Assembly: GCF_002899715.1 (NCBI RefSeq)
Contig: NZ_PPEK01000011.1
Coordinates: 39,122 to 103,121, forward strand
From: Enteroscipio rubneri
GTDB taxonomy: Bacteria; Actinomycetota; Coriobacteriia; Coriobacteriales; Eggerthellaceae
DNA: 64,000 nucleotides
Direction: 5' to 3'
Shown: positions 55,640 through 64,000 of the stretch, piece after piece
Position numbering within the stretch: the stretch's first letter is position 1
How the letters are laid out: each line of letters starts with the position of its first letter
Notes under the pieces: generated by a model
What the model was told of the DNA's origin: nothing
The model's database searches: none
What the model saw: the letters and a program-made list of their open reading frames with translations, nothing else
Translations under genes and position numbers: made by a program

Positions 55640-55715
55640 GGGGCGTTAGCTCAGCTGGGAGAGCGACGGCTTTGCAAGCCGTAGGTCAGGGGTTCGATCC
55701 CCCTACGCTCCACCA
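55640..55715 (+). tRNA. tRNA-Ala (TGC)
   Basis: GGGGCGT/ACGCTCC acceptor stem, TAGCTCAGCTGGGAGAGCG D-arm, anticodon loop TTTGCAA with TGC, GGTTCGATCC T-arm, encoded CCA. Confidence 0.96.
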
Positions 55716-55901
55716 TTTCATTCTTTCCGTACTCACGCTGCGTACCCGCATCCGCATCCAGACAGCAGCTCGCGTGAATCTCCCGCTCATTCTGTGAGAC
55801 CGCCGCGCCCCTTCTCCGTATCATAGCGGCGCGTGCTAGAATCCTAGTTCGAATGATCACCCGGCCGCGTCCACGCGCCCGCACATCGCACACGAGGAGC
55901 T

Positions 55902-56474
55902 ATGAACCGAACTGAAGCACTGCGCATTTTGGGGCTTGACGAGGATGCCACGCCTGAAGACGTCAAATCCGCGTACAAGGAGTCAGCTCAGATCTTGCAC
56001 CCGGATCGGTTCGCAACCAACAAGAAGCTCCAAGATCGCGCGACCGAACAGTTCAAGAACCTGCAAGAAGCGTATGAATTTCTTACCTCTGGTCGCGGCG
56101 CGCGTGGTCGTTCATCGCGCAGCGCGTCATCCGTCGGTCGCCCTCCGACTGCTGCGAGCACACTCGAAGCACGAATGGCCGGCATCGCCGCCGCGCGCGT
56201 GCAGCTGGTCAGTCAGCGCGACGTCGCCTACGATGAACGGCGCAACGGCATTGCTATGACGCTCATCGGCGGGGCGGTCGCATTGCTCGCAGGCCGGCGG
56301 CCGTTCGGCATTCTCGGCATCGTTGCCGCCATCGCAAGCGCTGCGGCTGTGTGGGGGATCGTGCAGATCGTCTCGTCCCAGCGCACCATCAACACGCTCG
56401 ATGGGCACATTGAGGAATTGAACGCCGAGGAGCGCCGCCTCGCAACTGAACTGGAGGATGAGGAAGCCGGCTGA
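55902..56474 (+). CDS. J-domain membrane protein
   Basis: 190 residues. The N-terminal J domain (ALRILGLDEDATPEDVKSAY) has the HPD tripeptide in ILHPDRF and an EQFKNLQEAYEFL helix. After a Ser/Arg-rich linker come two hydrophobic segments (about 120-155) and a C-terminal Glu-rich coiled coil. It probably recruits DnaK to a membrane site rather than acting as general DnaJ, as the Cys-rich zinc region and client-binding domains are missing. SD GAGGAG precedes the ATG; typA follows 98 bp later. Confidence 0.85.
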   Translation: MNRTEALRILGLDEDATPEDVKSAYKESAQILHPDRFATNKKLQDRATEQFKNLQEAYEFLTSGRGARGRSSRSASSVGRPPTAASTLEARMAGIAAARVQLVSQRDVAYDERRNGIAMTLIGGAVALLAGRRPFGILGIVAAIASAAAVWGIVQIVSSQRTINTLDGHIEELNAEERRLATELEDEEAG

Positions 56475-56572
56475 TCCCATGGCCCCGCGTCGCTCCACAT
56501 CCGGCGATGCCAGCCAAGGCTTCACACCGCTTCGCCCTACCTCAAACCGACACGAAAGCAGACAGGACTACC

Positions 56573-58384
56573 ATGAAGCAAGAGAACATCCGCAACGTTG
56601 CCATCATCGCGCACGTCGACCACGGCAAAACCACCATCGTCGATCGGCTGCTGTACACGTCTGGCGTATTCCGCGAAAACCAGCAGGTGGAAGAGCGCGT
56701 GCTGGACAGCAACGACCAGGAGCGCGAGCGCGGCATCACCATCCTGTCGAAGAACATCTCGGTCACGTACAACGGGGTGAAAATCAACGTCATCGATACG
56801 CCGGGCCACGCCGACTTCGGCGGCGAGGTGGAGCGCGTGCTCAACATGGCCGACGGCGCGTTGCTTATCGTGGACGCGTTCGAGGGGCCCATGCCACAGA
56901 CGCGTTTCGTGCTGAAACACGCCCTGGATCAGGGATTGCGCATTATCCTCGTCGTGAACAAGATCGATCGTCCCGGTTCACGTCCCGAAGAAGTGGTGGA
57001 CGAGGTGTTCGACCTCATGGTGGAGTTGGAAGCATCCGATGAGCAGCTCGACTTCCCGGTGGTCTACGCGAGTGCCATGAACGGCTACGCGCGTTTTGCG
57101 CCCGAGGATGAAAACATGAACATGCTGCCGCTGCTTGAAACCATCCTGCAGGAAGTTCCGGCCCCCGACTGCGAACCGAATGGACCGGTTGCGCTTCAAA
57201 TCTGCACGGTCGACCATTCGAGCTTCGTCGGCCGCATCGGCGTGGGCCGCCTGTTCTCAGGCACCATCCACAAAGCCGAGCCGGTGCTTGTCATCAAGAA
57301 CGACGGAACCCGCTACAACACGATCATCAAAGAGGTCTTCACGTTCGAGGAGCTGGGCAAGAAGAAACAGGAAGCGGTGCACGCGGGCGATATCGTGGCC
57401 GTGGTAGGCGTGGACGACGCCGACATCGGCGACATGGTGACCAGCCGCGACAATCCGGTGAAGCTCGACCCCATTAAGGTGGAAGAGCCGACGATGGCGG
57501 TTGTGTTCGAGGCGTCTTCTAGTCCGCTCGTTGGCCGCGAGGGCGAGATCGTGGGCGCGCGACAGCTGAAAGAGCGCCTCATGCGCGAAAAGGAGAGCAA
57601 CATTTCCATGCGCATCGAGGAGCTTGAAGATAAAACTGGCATCGAGGTGGCTGGCCGCGGCGTGCTGCACCTGTCGGTGCTCATGGAGACAATGCGACGC
57701 GAAGGCTTCGAATTCCAGGTGGGCCGTCCGCGCGTTCTCATCAAGAAGGACGAGCAGGGCCACAAGCTCGAACCTATCGAGGAAGCGACGGTGGACGTGC
57801 CAAGCGAATATGCCGGCAAGGCTATCGAGGTGTTCGGCAGCGCTGGCGGCGAGATGGCCGACATGTACCAGCGTGGCGATCAAACCCATCTCGTATTCAA
57901 GATACCTTCGCGCGGTACGATGGGCCTGCGTACGAAACTGCTGAACGCGACGCGCGGCGAAGCGACGATGTTCCATCACTTCAGCGAGTACGGCCCGTAT
58001 CGCGGCGAGTTCCAGGGGCGTAAGAATGGCTCGATGATCAGCATGTCCACCGAGAAGAGCGTGGCCTATGCGCTCGATACGCTGCAGGAGCGCGGTCGCC
58101 TGTTCGTGGGACCGGGCGAGGAATGCTACGAGGGCATGATTGTGGGCGAATCGGCGAAGGAAGGCGACATGGTCGTGAACATCGCCAAGTCCAAGCAGCT
58201 GGGAAATCAGCGCTCGTCGGGTGCGGACAAGGCCATTCAGCTCACGCCTCCCATCACGTTCACCTTGGAGGAAGCGCTCGAGTACATCGAGGAGGACGAG
58301 CTTGTGGAGATCACGCCGAAGAGCATCCGCCTGCGCAAGCGCATCTTGTCGGCCACCCAGCGCAAAAAGGCCGCCAAGCACTAG
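56573..58384 (+). CDS. typA: Ribosome-associated GTPase TypA/BipA
   Basis: 603 residues from the ATG at 56573. The translational GTPase has G1 AHVDHGKTT, switch [10 protein letters not shown]3 [16 protein letters not shown] and G4 NKIDRPG. The C-terminal domains include [16 protein letters not shown] and the TypA-specific tail [20 protein letters not shown]. It aids 50S assembly at low temperature and under stress. The gene is monocistronic by spacing; the GGACGGCCC hairpin about 120 bp after the stop lacks a T-tract. Confidence 0.96.
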   Translation: MKQENIRNVAIIAHVDHGKTTIVDRLLYTSGVFRENQQVEERVLDSNDQERERGITILSKNISVTYNGVKINVIDTPGHADFGGEVERVLNMADGALLIVDAFEGPMPQTRFVLKHALDQGLRIILVVNKIDRPGSRPEEVVDEVFDLMVELEASDEQLDFPVVYASAMNGYARFAPEDENMNMLPLLETILQEVPAPDCEPNGPVALQICTVDHSSFVGRIGVGRLFSGTIHKAEPVLVIKNDGTRYNTIIKEVFTFEELGKKKQEAVHAGDIVAVVGVDDADIGDMVTSRDNPVKLDPIKVEEPTMAVVFEASSSPLVGREGEIVGARQLKERLMREKESNISMRIEELEDKTGIEVAGRGVLHLSVLMETMRREGFEFQVGRPRVLIKKDEQGHKLEPIEEATVDVPSEYAGKAIEVFGSAGGEMADMYQRGDQTHLVFKIPSRGTMGLRTKLLNATRGEATMFHHFSEYGPYRGEFQGRKNGSMISMSTEKSVAYALDTLQERGRLFVGPGEECYEGMIVGESAKEGDMVVNIAKSKQLGNQRSSGADKAIQLTPPITFTLEEALEYIEEDELVEITPKSIRLRKRILSATQRKKAAKH

Positions 58385-58901
58385 GGCCTTCGCGCAGCCC
58401 GCACGCGACGGCGCTCGTACAGCATCGGACGAGCGCGCGTGAGTTTCAAGCCAACATGAGGGTGCGCGCGTATCCCGGCGATTGCATCGAAGCACCGCAC
58501 AGGACGGCCCTACGGGGCCGTCCGCGCATTTCAGCTCCTCGGGTTCGGGCCGCCCGCGCAAACTCGGTTGCCTGCTCGCTCATCCTCTCGCTTCCGCACC
58601 AGGCTCGATCGTTCTCTTCGTTGTCTCCATTCTTCCACCTCCTTTTTCGCTTCCGCGCCCCGGCACGACCGTCCTTCTTCTCGCTTCCGCACTCTAGCCT
58701 GAGCGCCCATCTCGGTGGCCGTGCCCCGGCACGACCGTCCTCTCGCCCTCCGCTTCCGCGCCGACGTGTGAATCGAAAGTGGGTATATTGTGCAACGAGG
58801 CGAGCCCTTTTTCACGTGTGCGAGAATACAGTGCAATACGTAGCCATGCACCGCGCCGCATCGAGCACGACGCCGCGCCGCATGTTCGAGGGAAGGGTCG
58901 C
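58385..58901. other. typA-prsA intergenic region, pyrimidine-rich with a 17-bp repeat
   Basis: About 520 bp with no credible gene. A GGACGGCCC/GGGCCGTCC hairpin lies at 58502-58523. CCCCGGCACGACCGTCC occurs twice near 58656 and 58723. Most of 58560-58760 is C/T-rich on the plus strand, as is 61990-62220 downstream. Confidence 0.5.
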
Positions 58902-60236
58902 ATGAAGAAATCTCACCTTTTGAAGTCTGTGTTTGCTTTGGGACTCACGGCAGCCTGTGTATGGGGCCTCGCCGGATGCGCGAGCAACGAGGAGTCGTCC
59001 AACAGAACGGGAGGCGTAGCCGCCACCATCGACGGCGTCGAGATCTCCGAGGACGAGGTCACCGATTACATCGAGAATCGCTTGCGCGTTCAGCAGAGCC
59101 TGTCCGATGAGGACGCTTGGGGCACGTGGCTTGCCGAGAATGATTACACGCCCGAATCGCTCCGCGAGGCGGTCATCGACATGTTCGTTCAGCGCGAGCT
59201 GATCACCAAGGGCGCCGAAGAGCGCGGCGTGACGGTGGATAGCTCCGAGGTGGACAGCAGCATGGCCACGATGAAGGGGTATTACGATAGCGACGAGAAG
59301 TGGCAGAGCGCGCTTGAGCAGGCTGGGTGGACAGAGGACGCCTATCGCACTGAAATCGAGCTCAGTCTGAAGATGAACAAGCTGCAGGAAACGTTCGCCT
59401 CGGGCGAGGAGCCGAAAGAGGAGGATCTGCTCAGCTACGCGCAGATGTACGCATCGGCCTATGATGGGGCCAAGCGTTCTTCTCATATCCTGTTCGACGC
59501 AGGCGATGAAGCTACGGCACAGGAGGTGCTCGACAAGATCAACGCAGGCGAGCTCGACTTTGCAGAAGCCGCCACACAGTATTCTAAAGATACTGCCTCG
59601 GCAGAGAAGGGCGGCGATGTGGGTTGGGATGCCATGTCGTCCTTCGTCCAAGAATACACCGACGCTCTGAACGGCCTTGAGAAGGACCAAGTGAGCGGTC
59701 TGGTGACCAGCGAATACGGCATTCATATCATCAAATGCACCGATGTGTACCAAGCGCCCAAGACCACGGGCGAGGATGGCACCGAGAAGATTGAGGTCAC
59801 AAGCGTCGATCAGATTCCGGTCGAGTGGCAGGACAGCGTCAAGGAGACGCTGAAGGCCCAGCAGGCATCGACGGCCTACCAGACCTGGCTCACCGAGGCC
59901 AAGGAGAACGCCGACATTGTGATCAACAGCATGCCCGAGGGCCTGCCGTACTACGTTGACATGTCGAAGTATCAGACCGAAGACGGGACCGACGACGGTT
60001 CGGCTTCGAATGGTTCCGACGGTTCGACCGATGCCGGCACCGGTGATGGCACCGACGGATCCAACGCGGGCGAAGGCGACGGCGGCGACGCGTCCGGTAC
60101 GGGCGAAGGCGACGGCGCCGGCACTGCTGACGGCACCGACGGCTCCGGTGAGCCCGCGAACGGCGACGGCCAGGGCGACGGCGCGGCCGAAGGCTCCTCC
60201 GACCAGCCGACCGACCAGCCTGCGGAGGCCGCCTAA
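58902..60236 (+). CDS. PrsA-like peptidyl-prolyl isomerase/foldase lipoprotein
   Basis: 444 residues from the ATG with GGGAAGG upstream. The signal peptide (MKKSHLLKSVFALGLTAACV) ends in lipobox GLAGC (Cys26). A SurA/PrsA-type N-terminal helical chaperone domain follows (VDGVEI-like TIDGVEISEDEVTDYI, MFVQRELITKGAEERGV). A parvulin domain lies at about 190-290 (RSSHILFDAGDEATAQEVL, KGGDVGW, SEYGIHIIK). The last ~85 residues are an acidic Gly/Asp/Ser/Thr tail, unusual for PrsA. It folds exported proteins at the membrane; many large secreted proteins in this window could be its clients. The ABC gene follows after 4 bp. Confidence 0.9.
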   Translation: MKKSHLLKSVFALGLTAACVWGLAGCASNEESSNRTGGVAATIDGVEISEDEVTDYIENRLRVQQSLSDEDAWGTWLAENDYTPESLREAVIDMFVQRELITKGAEERGVTVDSSEVDSSMATMKGYYDSDEKWQSALEQAGWTEDAYRTEIELSLKMNKLQETFASGEEPKEEDLLSYAQMYASAYDGAKRSSHILFDAGDEATAQEVLDKINAGELDFAEAATQYSKDTASAEKGGDVGWDAMSSFVQEYTDALNGLEKDQVSGLVTSEYGIHIIKCTDVYQAPKTTGEDGTEKIEVTSVDQIPVEWQDSVKETLKAQQASTAYQTWLTEAKENADIVINSMPEGLPYYVDMSKYQTEDGTDDGSASNGSDGSTDAGTGDGTDGSNAGEGDGGDASGTGEGDGAGTADGTDGSGEPANGDGQGDGAAEGSSDQPTDQPAEAA

Positions 60237-60240
60237 GCAC

Positions 60241-61281
60241 ATGGGATCTCCCGACCTGTTGACGCCCGCGCGTCGCGGCGCCCCGTTCCTCGAACTTGAG
60301 AATGCGGTTGTCGTGCGCGCGGGTGTTCCTATTCTCTCCATCGATTCGCTGCGTATCGCCGAAGGCGAGCACGTGGCCCTGCTCGGTCCAAACGGATCGG
60401 GGAAATCCACGTTCGTCAAGCTCATCACGCGCGAGGTGTTTCCCCTGCATCGAGACCGCCCGCCGGTGCGCTTCAAAGGGCGTGATCGCGTGACGCTCGC
60501 CGAGGTGCAGCGGTGCCTGGGTATCGTCTCATCTACCATGCAGGACCAGATAACCGTGCATCTGCCGGCAATCGATGTGGTTGCCGGCGGCCTATACGGG
60601 GCGCTCGGCGTTCCCGCCCACGTTGAGGGCGAGGACGAGGCTCGTGAACGCGCTTGTGCGGCGCTCGAGCTTATCGGCATCGCCGAGCTTGCGACGCGAG
60701 ACGTCCTGACGCTTTCGACCGGCCAAGCGCGGCGCGTGCTCATTGCGCGGGCGCTTGTGCATGATCCCGAGGTGCTCGTATTCGATGAACCGTGCGCCGG
60801 CCTGGATCCGGAAGGTATGCACCACGTGCGCTCGAGCATGCGCCTTTTGGCACGCCGAGGCACGGGCATCATTCTGGTCACCCATCATCCAGAAGACATT
60901 GTCCCGGAGATTGATCGTCTTGTGCTGCTGAAGGGCGGGACTGTGATCGCCGACGGTCCGAAGCGCGAGTTGCTCACCGACGAGGTTATGAGCACCCTGT
61001 TCGAGGTTCCGCTCCGCGTGCGCCGCACCGTCGCCGACGTTTCCGCACCCGAAGCCCCCGCTGCGGAGGACGAGTTCGCGATGGCCGCCGACGCCGCCAT
61101 GCCTGCCGTGCCCACCGCCAAGCTCGCGGCTTCGGTCGCTGCCCCGCCGGCCGCCGACTCCCCCGAGCCTGCGATCGCAGCGCCCGCCGATCCGTCGGCT
61201 TCCGTTGTCCTGACGCCCCCGCCGGCCGAAATCGACGATGCTCGTGGAGAGGACTATTTCTCGCTTGTGAGCGTTTATTAG
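60241..61281 (+). CDS. Orphan ABC-type ATPase with Ala/Pro-rich C-terminal extension
   Basis: 346 residues from the ATG at 60241, 4 bp after the PrsA-like gene. The ABC domain has Walker A GPNGSGKST, signature LSTGQARRVLIARAL, Walker B VLVFDEPCAGLD and H-loop LVTHHPEDI. It resembles the ModF/YlmA-like single ATPases. No permease is nearby. The last ~95 residues are Ala/Pro-rich and probably disordered. Start choice rests on spacing; no strong SD is present, so translational coupling to the upstream gene is likely. Confidence 0.87.
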   Translation: MGSPDLLTPARRGAPFLELENAVVVRAGVPILSIDSLRIAEGEHVALLGPNGSGKSTFVKLITREVFPLHRDRPPVRFKGRDRVTLAEVQRCLGIVSSTMQDQITVHLPAIDVVAGGLYGALGVPAHVEGEDEARERACAALELIGIAELATRDVLTLSTGQARRVLIARALVHDPEVLVFDEPCAGLDPEGMHHVRSSMRLLARRGTGIILVTHHPEDIVPEIDRLVLLKGGTVIADGPKRELLTDEVMSTLFEVPLRVRRTVADVSAPEAPAAEDEFAMAADAAMPAVPTAKLAASVAAPPAADSPEPAIAAPADPSASVVLTPPPAEIDDARGEDYFSLVSVY

Positions 61282-61344
61282 CTGTTGTATACTACGTAGC
61301 TGCTGCATGGTCGAGCGATGAACATGCAGGCTGAACAGACAAGC

Positions 61345-61436
<92 letters not shown>

Positions 61437-61569
61437 GATTATTCCCGCGCCCTCGAGGCGCGTGCTATAAAGGGTAGTTTCGCGGCGCGGATAGGCTGCG
61501 AGGCTCCCTTGCGAAGCGCCCGAGTGGGCGCCGACGACAGGCCCGAAACCGGCCCGTCGCATCCCAAGC

Positions 61570-61662
61570 GGAGGGGTGGCAGAGCGGTTGAATGCGGCGG
61601 TCTCGAAAACCGTTTCACCGGTAACCCCGGTGACCAGGGTTCGAATCCCTGCCCCTCCGCCA
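61570..61662 (+). tRNA. tRNA-Ser (CGA)
   Basis: GGAGGGG/CCCCTCC acceptor stem, anticodon loop CTCGAAA with CGA, long variable arm with CACCGG/CCGGTG pairing, GGTTCGAATCC T-arm, encoded CCA. Confidence 0.95.
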
Positions 61663-61977
61663 GTTTTTAATCCCTTCGGTCATTCTACCGAAGCCAGGTA
61701 AGCCCCCCCGCGGCCCGAACCCCCTCGGCCCTGCCTCTCGCTTCTCCCGGCAGCGGCCCGAGCTTCTCGCGTCCCGCGCCTCGCCGTTCCCGCGTCTTTA
61801 ACAGCGCCCCTTGATTCCATAGCGCTCCCTCGACCTGCGCCCAATCCCTGCGCGATCCGCAGCGGCGTTCACGCTCTGCGCCCCTGCGTCTTCCGGCAGC
61901 GGCCCGCAGCCTGCCATGTCTCGCAAACCCGGCACTTGCGAACGATGCTTGGAGCCCGCCGTCTCCAACTCGCGAAA

Positions 61978-61993
61978 TGTTTCACGTGAAACA
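61978..61993. other. parS site 18
   Basis: Exact core symmetric over 20 bp, the rightmost copy, about 28 kb from parB. Confidence 0.88.
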
Positions 61994-62461
61994 TTCGTTC
62001 GCCCGCGCTCCCGCTTCCCGCGCCCCCATGTTTCCTCGCGTCTCCCGATTCCTCCGCCCGCGCCTGCTTCCCAAACGCTCCCCACGCCTCCTCGTGCTCC
62101 GCGTCTCCCGCGCCCGCCCGCGCCTGCTCCCCAAATGCCCCTTTCGCGCCCTGCCTCTCCCGCACCCGCCTGACCGCCACCCCCGCGCCCCCTTTCACCC
62201 GCCCGCGCCCTGTCCCCGGGCTCCTGAACGCCTCTCGTGCTTGCTTTGGCTACCCCACCGGTTTATGCGTGCATCCTGCGCATACGACCTGCCGCACACC
62301 CTCGCTTCGGGACCGTTTCCAATAACGCAACCGCATGGGCTATCTGCGCCTGCGAGCACAGGAGCCGCATTCGCGAGCAATCTGGTTCGGGGGCCTTGAA
62401 AAGGCTACCCCGCCTGTTGATTATGGGAATCAGCGATGAATTGAATAGCGGACAGGGGGTT

Positions 62462-62507
62462 CGCGCGACCATGCGGGAAAGGGCATCCGTTTCCCGTTTT
62501 CGCGCGT
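62462..62507 (+). promoter_or_regulatory. Leader hairpin upstream of the right-edge surface gene
   Basis: CGGGAAA (62474-62480) pairs with TTTCCCG (62490-62496), followed by TTTT; outer CGCGCGA and TCGCGCG segments can also pair. It lies about 85 bp before the ATG. It could be a terminator or an attenuator; the sequence alone does not say which. Confidence 0.4.
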
Positions 62508-62583
62508 TCTGGCGCCGGAGAGTGCGCTGTCGAAGACACCCCTGCAACCGCTTGTCGGGCGGATGTCGCAAGGGGCGAGCACC

Positions 62584-64000
62584 ATGCAGAACAAGCATAC
62601 GGACAACAAGACGGACGACCGGTCGAAGCCGAGGGCGCACGTCGAGCGCCGCACGGCGCTCGACAAGGCCCTCTCCGTCGTGCTCACGGCAGCCCTCGTG
62701 CTCACCATGAGCCCGCTGGGCGACGCCTACGCGACCGGCGGTCCCTCCGCAGACGCCGTCCCCCAAGACGCCGCGCAGGATGTGACGGGGGGGGGTCTTG
62801 TTAACAGCGGGCTTTCCGAGGATGGCTCCTCCGCAGACGAGCCGTCCGCGCAAGCCTCCCCAGATGCGGCAGGTGAGGGCGCAGCACCGGGCTTTGAGGC
62901 CGAGGCCGACGGCGCGCTTCCCGAGGCGCCCACCGCCTTCGCCACGTGGCTCGATGTGGCGCGCGGCGTCGAGGACGGCACACTGGCCGAAGAGGGCTTC
63001 AAGCCCGCCGGCACCGGCTCCGAGGACGACCCCTACACCATTTCCACCCCCGAGGCCTTCGCCTGGTGGGCGCTTCTGCACTCCGACGCCTCCGCCAAGC
63101 TGGAGGCCGACATCGATCTGACGGCCCAGGCGCCCGCCGCGGTGCAGGGCGAATCGCCGAGGCCCGTGGACGCCGCATGGCCGGGCGGCACCGTGCTCGC
63201 CGCCACGCTGGACGGCCAGGGCCGCACCCTGTGCTTCGCCACCGCGAGCGCGGGCCTGTTCCAAGAGATAGCGCAGACCGGTCGCATCGAGTGGCTGCAG
63301 CTGGGCCTCACCGACGCCCAGATGGCCGCCGAGGGCGCCCGCGCCACCTGCGTGGCGGCGACAGGCGCGCAGGCAGGTGCGCTGGCCGCCGTCAACAAAG
63401 GCTCGATCCAAGGCGTCGTGAACCGCATGAGCGTGCAGGCCTGCGCCCCCGCCGCCGATGGGACCGAGGCCGAATCCGACCTCGAGGCGCTCGCCGGTGG
63501 CATCGTCGCTGTGAACGACGGGACTATCGAGGACTGCGCGAACCTGGGCGCGGTAATCAACCGCCAGCAGACCTCCGCCTCCGCGGGTATCGCCGCCGCG
63601 GGCTCGGGCACGATCAAGACCAGCTACGGCGCCGGCGCCATCGATGCGGCCGACAAGGCCGCCTACCTGGCCGCCCCCGGCGCCGACGCCGAGGCCTACG
63701 CGCGTCAGGTGGATGCGGCCAGCGCCTACCTCGCCGCCGACGAGGGCGCGTCCTACACAGGCGCCTTCGACGAGCGCGACGGCGCCCTGTCCGCCACCGA
63801 CCTCGAAGCCGCCAGCCAGCGCTTGAACGCCGGGCGCGAAGGAGACGACGCCGTGTGGAGGAAGGGCGGCGCCGCCGACGGCGCCACATGCGGCTTCCCC
63901 GAACCTGCCGAGCCGGTCAACCTCAAGGCCGGGCGCGAGCCCGGCGTGAACCTTAAGTCCGAGACCGTGGAGACGAGCCCCGTCGAGCCCACCCCCGACG
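62584..64000 (+). CDS. Secreted surface protein, N-terminal part, with a G9 tract (3' end outside the window)
   Basis: The frame is open from the ATG at 62584 to the right edge (472 codons). A basic N-region (KPRAHVERRTALDK) leads to a hydrophobic core (ALSVVLTAALVLTM) and a likely cleavage near AYA-TGG, so it is exported. After an acidic linker comes a repeat-rich beta region starting YTISTPEAFAWWALL, with ADIDLTAQ and later units such as LAAVNKGSIQGVVNRM and GGIVAVNDGTIEDCANLGAV. This style is common in GLUG or beta-helix adhesins of Coriobacteriia. A run of nine G at 62787-62795 lies at codons 68-71, in frame here. SD-like AAGGGGCGAG precedes the ATG. Confidence 0.8.
   Translation, partial: MQNKHTDNKTDDRSKPRAHVERRTALDKALSVVLTAALVLTMSPLGDAYATGGPSADAVPQDAAQDVTGGGLVNSGLSEDGSSADEPSAQASPDAAGEGAAPGFEAEADGALPEAPTAFATWLDVARGVEDGTLAEEGFKPAGTGSEDDPYTISTPEAFAWWALLHSDASAKLEADIDLTAQAPAAVQGESPRPVDAAWPGGTVLAATLDGQGRTLCFATASAGLFQEIAQTGRIEWLQLGLTDAQMAAEGARATCVAATGAQAGALAAVNKGSIQGVVNRMSVQACAPAADGTEAESDLEALAGGIVAVNDGTIEDCANLGAVINRQQTSASAGIAAAGSGTIKTSYGAGAIDAADKAAYLAAPGADAEAYARQVDAASAYLAADEGASYTGAFDERDGALSATDLEAASQRLNAGREGDDAVWRKGGAADGATCGFPEPAEPVNLKAGREPGVNLKSETVETSPVEPTPD
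62787..62795 (+). repeat. G9 homopolymer inside a coding sequence
   Basis: Nine consecutive G encode part of VTGGGL near codon 70 of the right-edge secreted protein. A gain or loss of one base would end translation early. Confidence 0.9.

Larger units (their letters stand above)
61663..62583. other. Pyrimidine-rich intergenic region before the right-edge surface gene
   Basis: About 920 bp with no credible gene. It holds one parS (61978-61993), a strongly C/T-rich plus strand from about 61990 to 62225 with near-repeats such as CCCGCGCCTGCTTCCCAAA and CCCGCGCCTGCTCCCCAAA, and a nested hairpin at 62462-62507. Confidence 0.6.

Noticed and set aside
58502..58523. Intrinsic terminator of typA
   Set aside because: The stem is strong, but no T-tract follows and it is about 120 bp from the stop, so I list it only as a hairpin within the intergenic entry.
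58812..60881. A 689-codon minus-strand open frame
   Set aside because: It is antisense to the PrsA-like and ABC genes, which have clear domains and SDs. Long antisense frames are expected in high-GC DNA, and this one has no recognisable domain.
62263..63411. A 382-codon minus-strand open frame
   Set aside because: It overlaps the plus-strand secreted protein with signal peptide and beta repeats; it has only low-complexity Gly/Arg-rich sequence.

Overview
The window looks like the replication-origin region of a high-GC, anaerobic, gut-type actinobacterium. It resembles class Coriobacteriia, family Eggerthellaceae (Eggerthella/Gordonibacter-like). This placement is inferred from gene order, base composition, the sortase-type and GLUG-type surface proteins, LytTR regulation, and an unusually large number of parS sites; no database search was possible.

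Layout. (1) 1-18 kb is accessory and surface-oriented. It holds a very large GLUG/InlB-repeat/Fn3-like secreted protein that runs off the left edge, a LytTR response regulator with its AgrC-like GHKL kinase, and a two-gene operon encoding a Hint-domain protein and a 1254-residue LamG protein. A sortase-anchored fusion of papain-like peptidase and 5'-nucleotidase follows, then a SnoaL-like/LytTR regulator. (2) 17.5-21.3 kb is a TetR-controlled export module: TetR, twin operators, a lipoprotein, and a DHA2-type MFS pump with a C-terminal extension resembling a DinJ/RelB antitoxin followed by a YoeB toxin. (3) 21.6-32.8 kb holds housekeeping or poorly known genes: a zinc-ribbon protein, a degenerate M28-like membrane peptidase, a membrane coiled-coil protein, an exonuclease-DinG helicase, D-Ala-D-Ala ligase and RlmN. 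(4) 32.8-52 kb is the chromosome origin: parB-parA, rsmG, khpB, yidC, yidD, rnpA, rpmH, dnaA and an unusual ATPase/winged-helix gene on the minus strand, then dnaN, recF, gyrB and gyrA on the plus strand. Transcription points away from the dnaA-dnaN interval on both sides, as expected for bidirectional replication. Two intergenic regions carry origin signals. The rpmH-dnaA gap has DnaA boxes, a GC block and six DnaA-trios; the gap before dnaN has DnaA boxes and an 11-copy heptamer array. (5) 52-62 kb holds a MATE exporter, a bifunctional-nuclease-family protein, four tRNA genes (Ile, Ala, two Ser), a J-domain membrane protein, TypA/BipA, a PrsA-like foldase lipoprotein and an orphan ABC ATPase. 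(6) The right edge begins another secreted protein, with a G9 tract near its N-terminus.

The signal tying the window together is the 16-bp parS palindrome TGTTTCACGTGAAACA. I find 18 exact copies and one single-mismatch copy between 7 and 62 kb, with 13 exact copies packed between 30.6 and 38.2 kb. Copies with long extra palindromic arms tend to sit just after genes, so they may also work as terminators.

The observations I would check first are the MFS-antitoxin-toxin fusion with a catalytically degenerate toxin part, the Hint/LamG operon, the dense parS field with terminator-like arms, the origin architecture, the papain-nucleotidase fusion, the Leu at GyrA position 83 (E. coli numbering), and the paired 20-bp-spaced LytTR-type sites.
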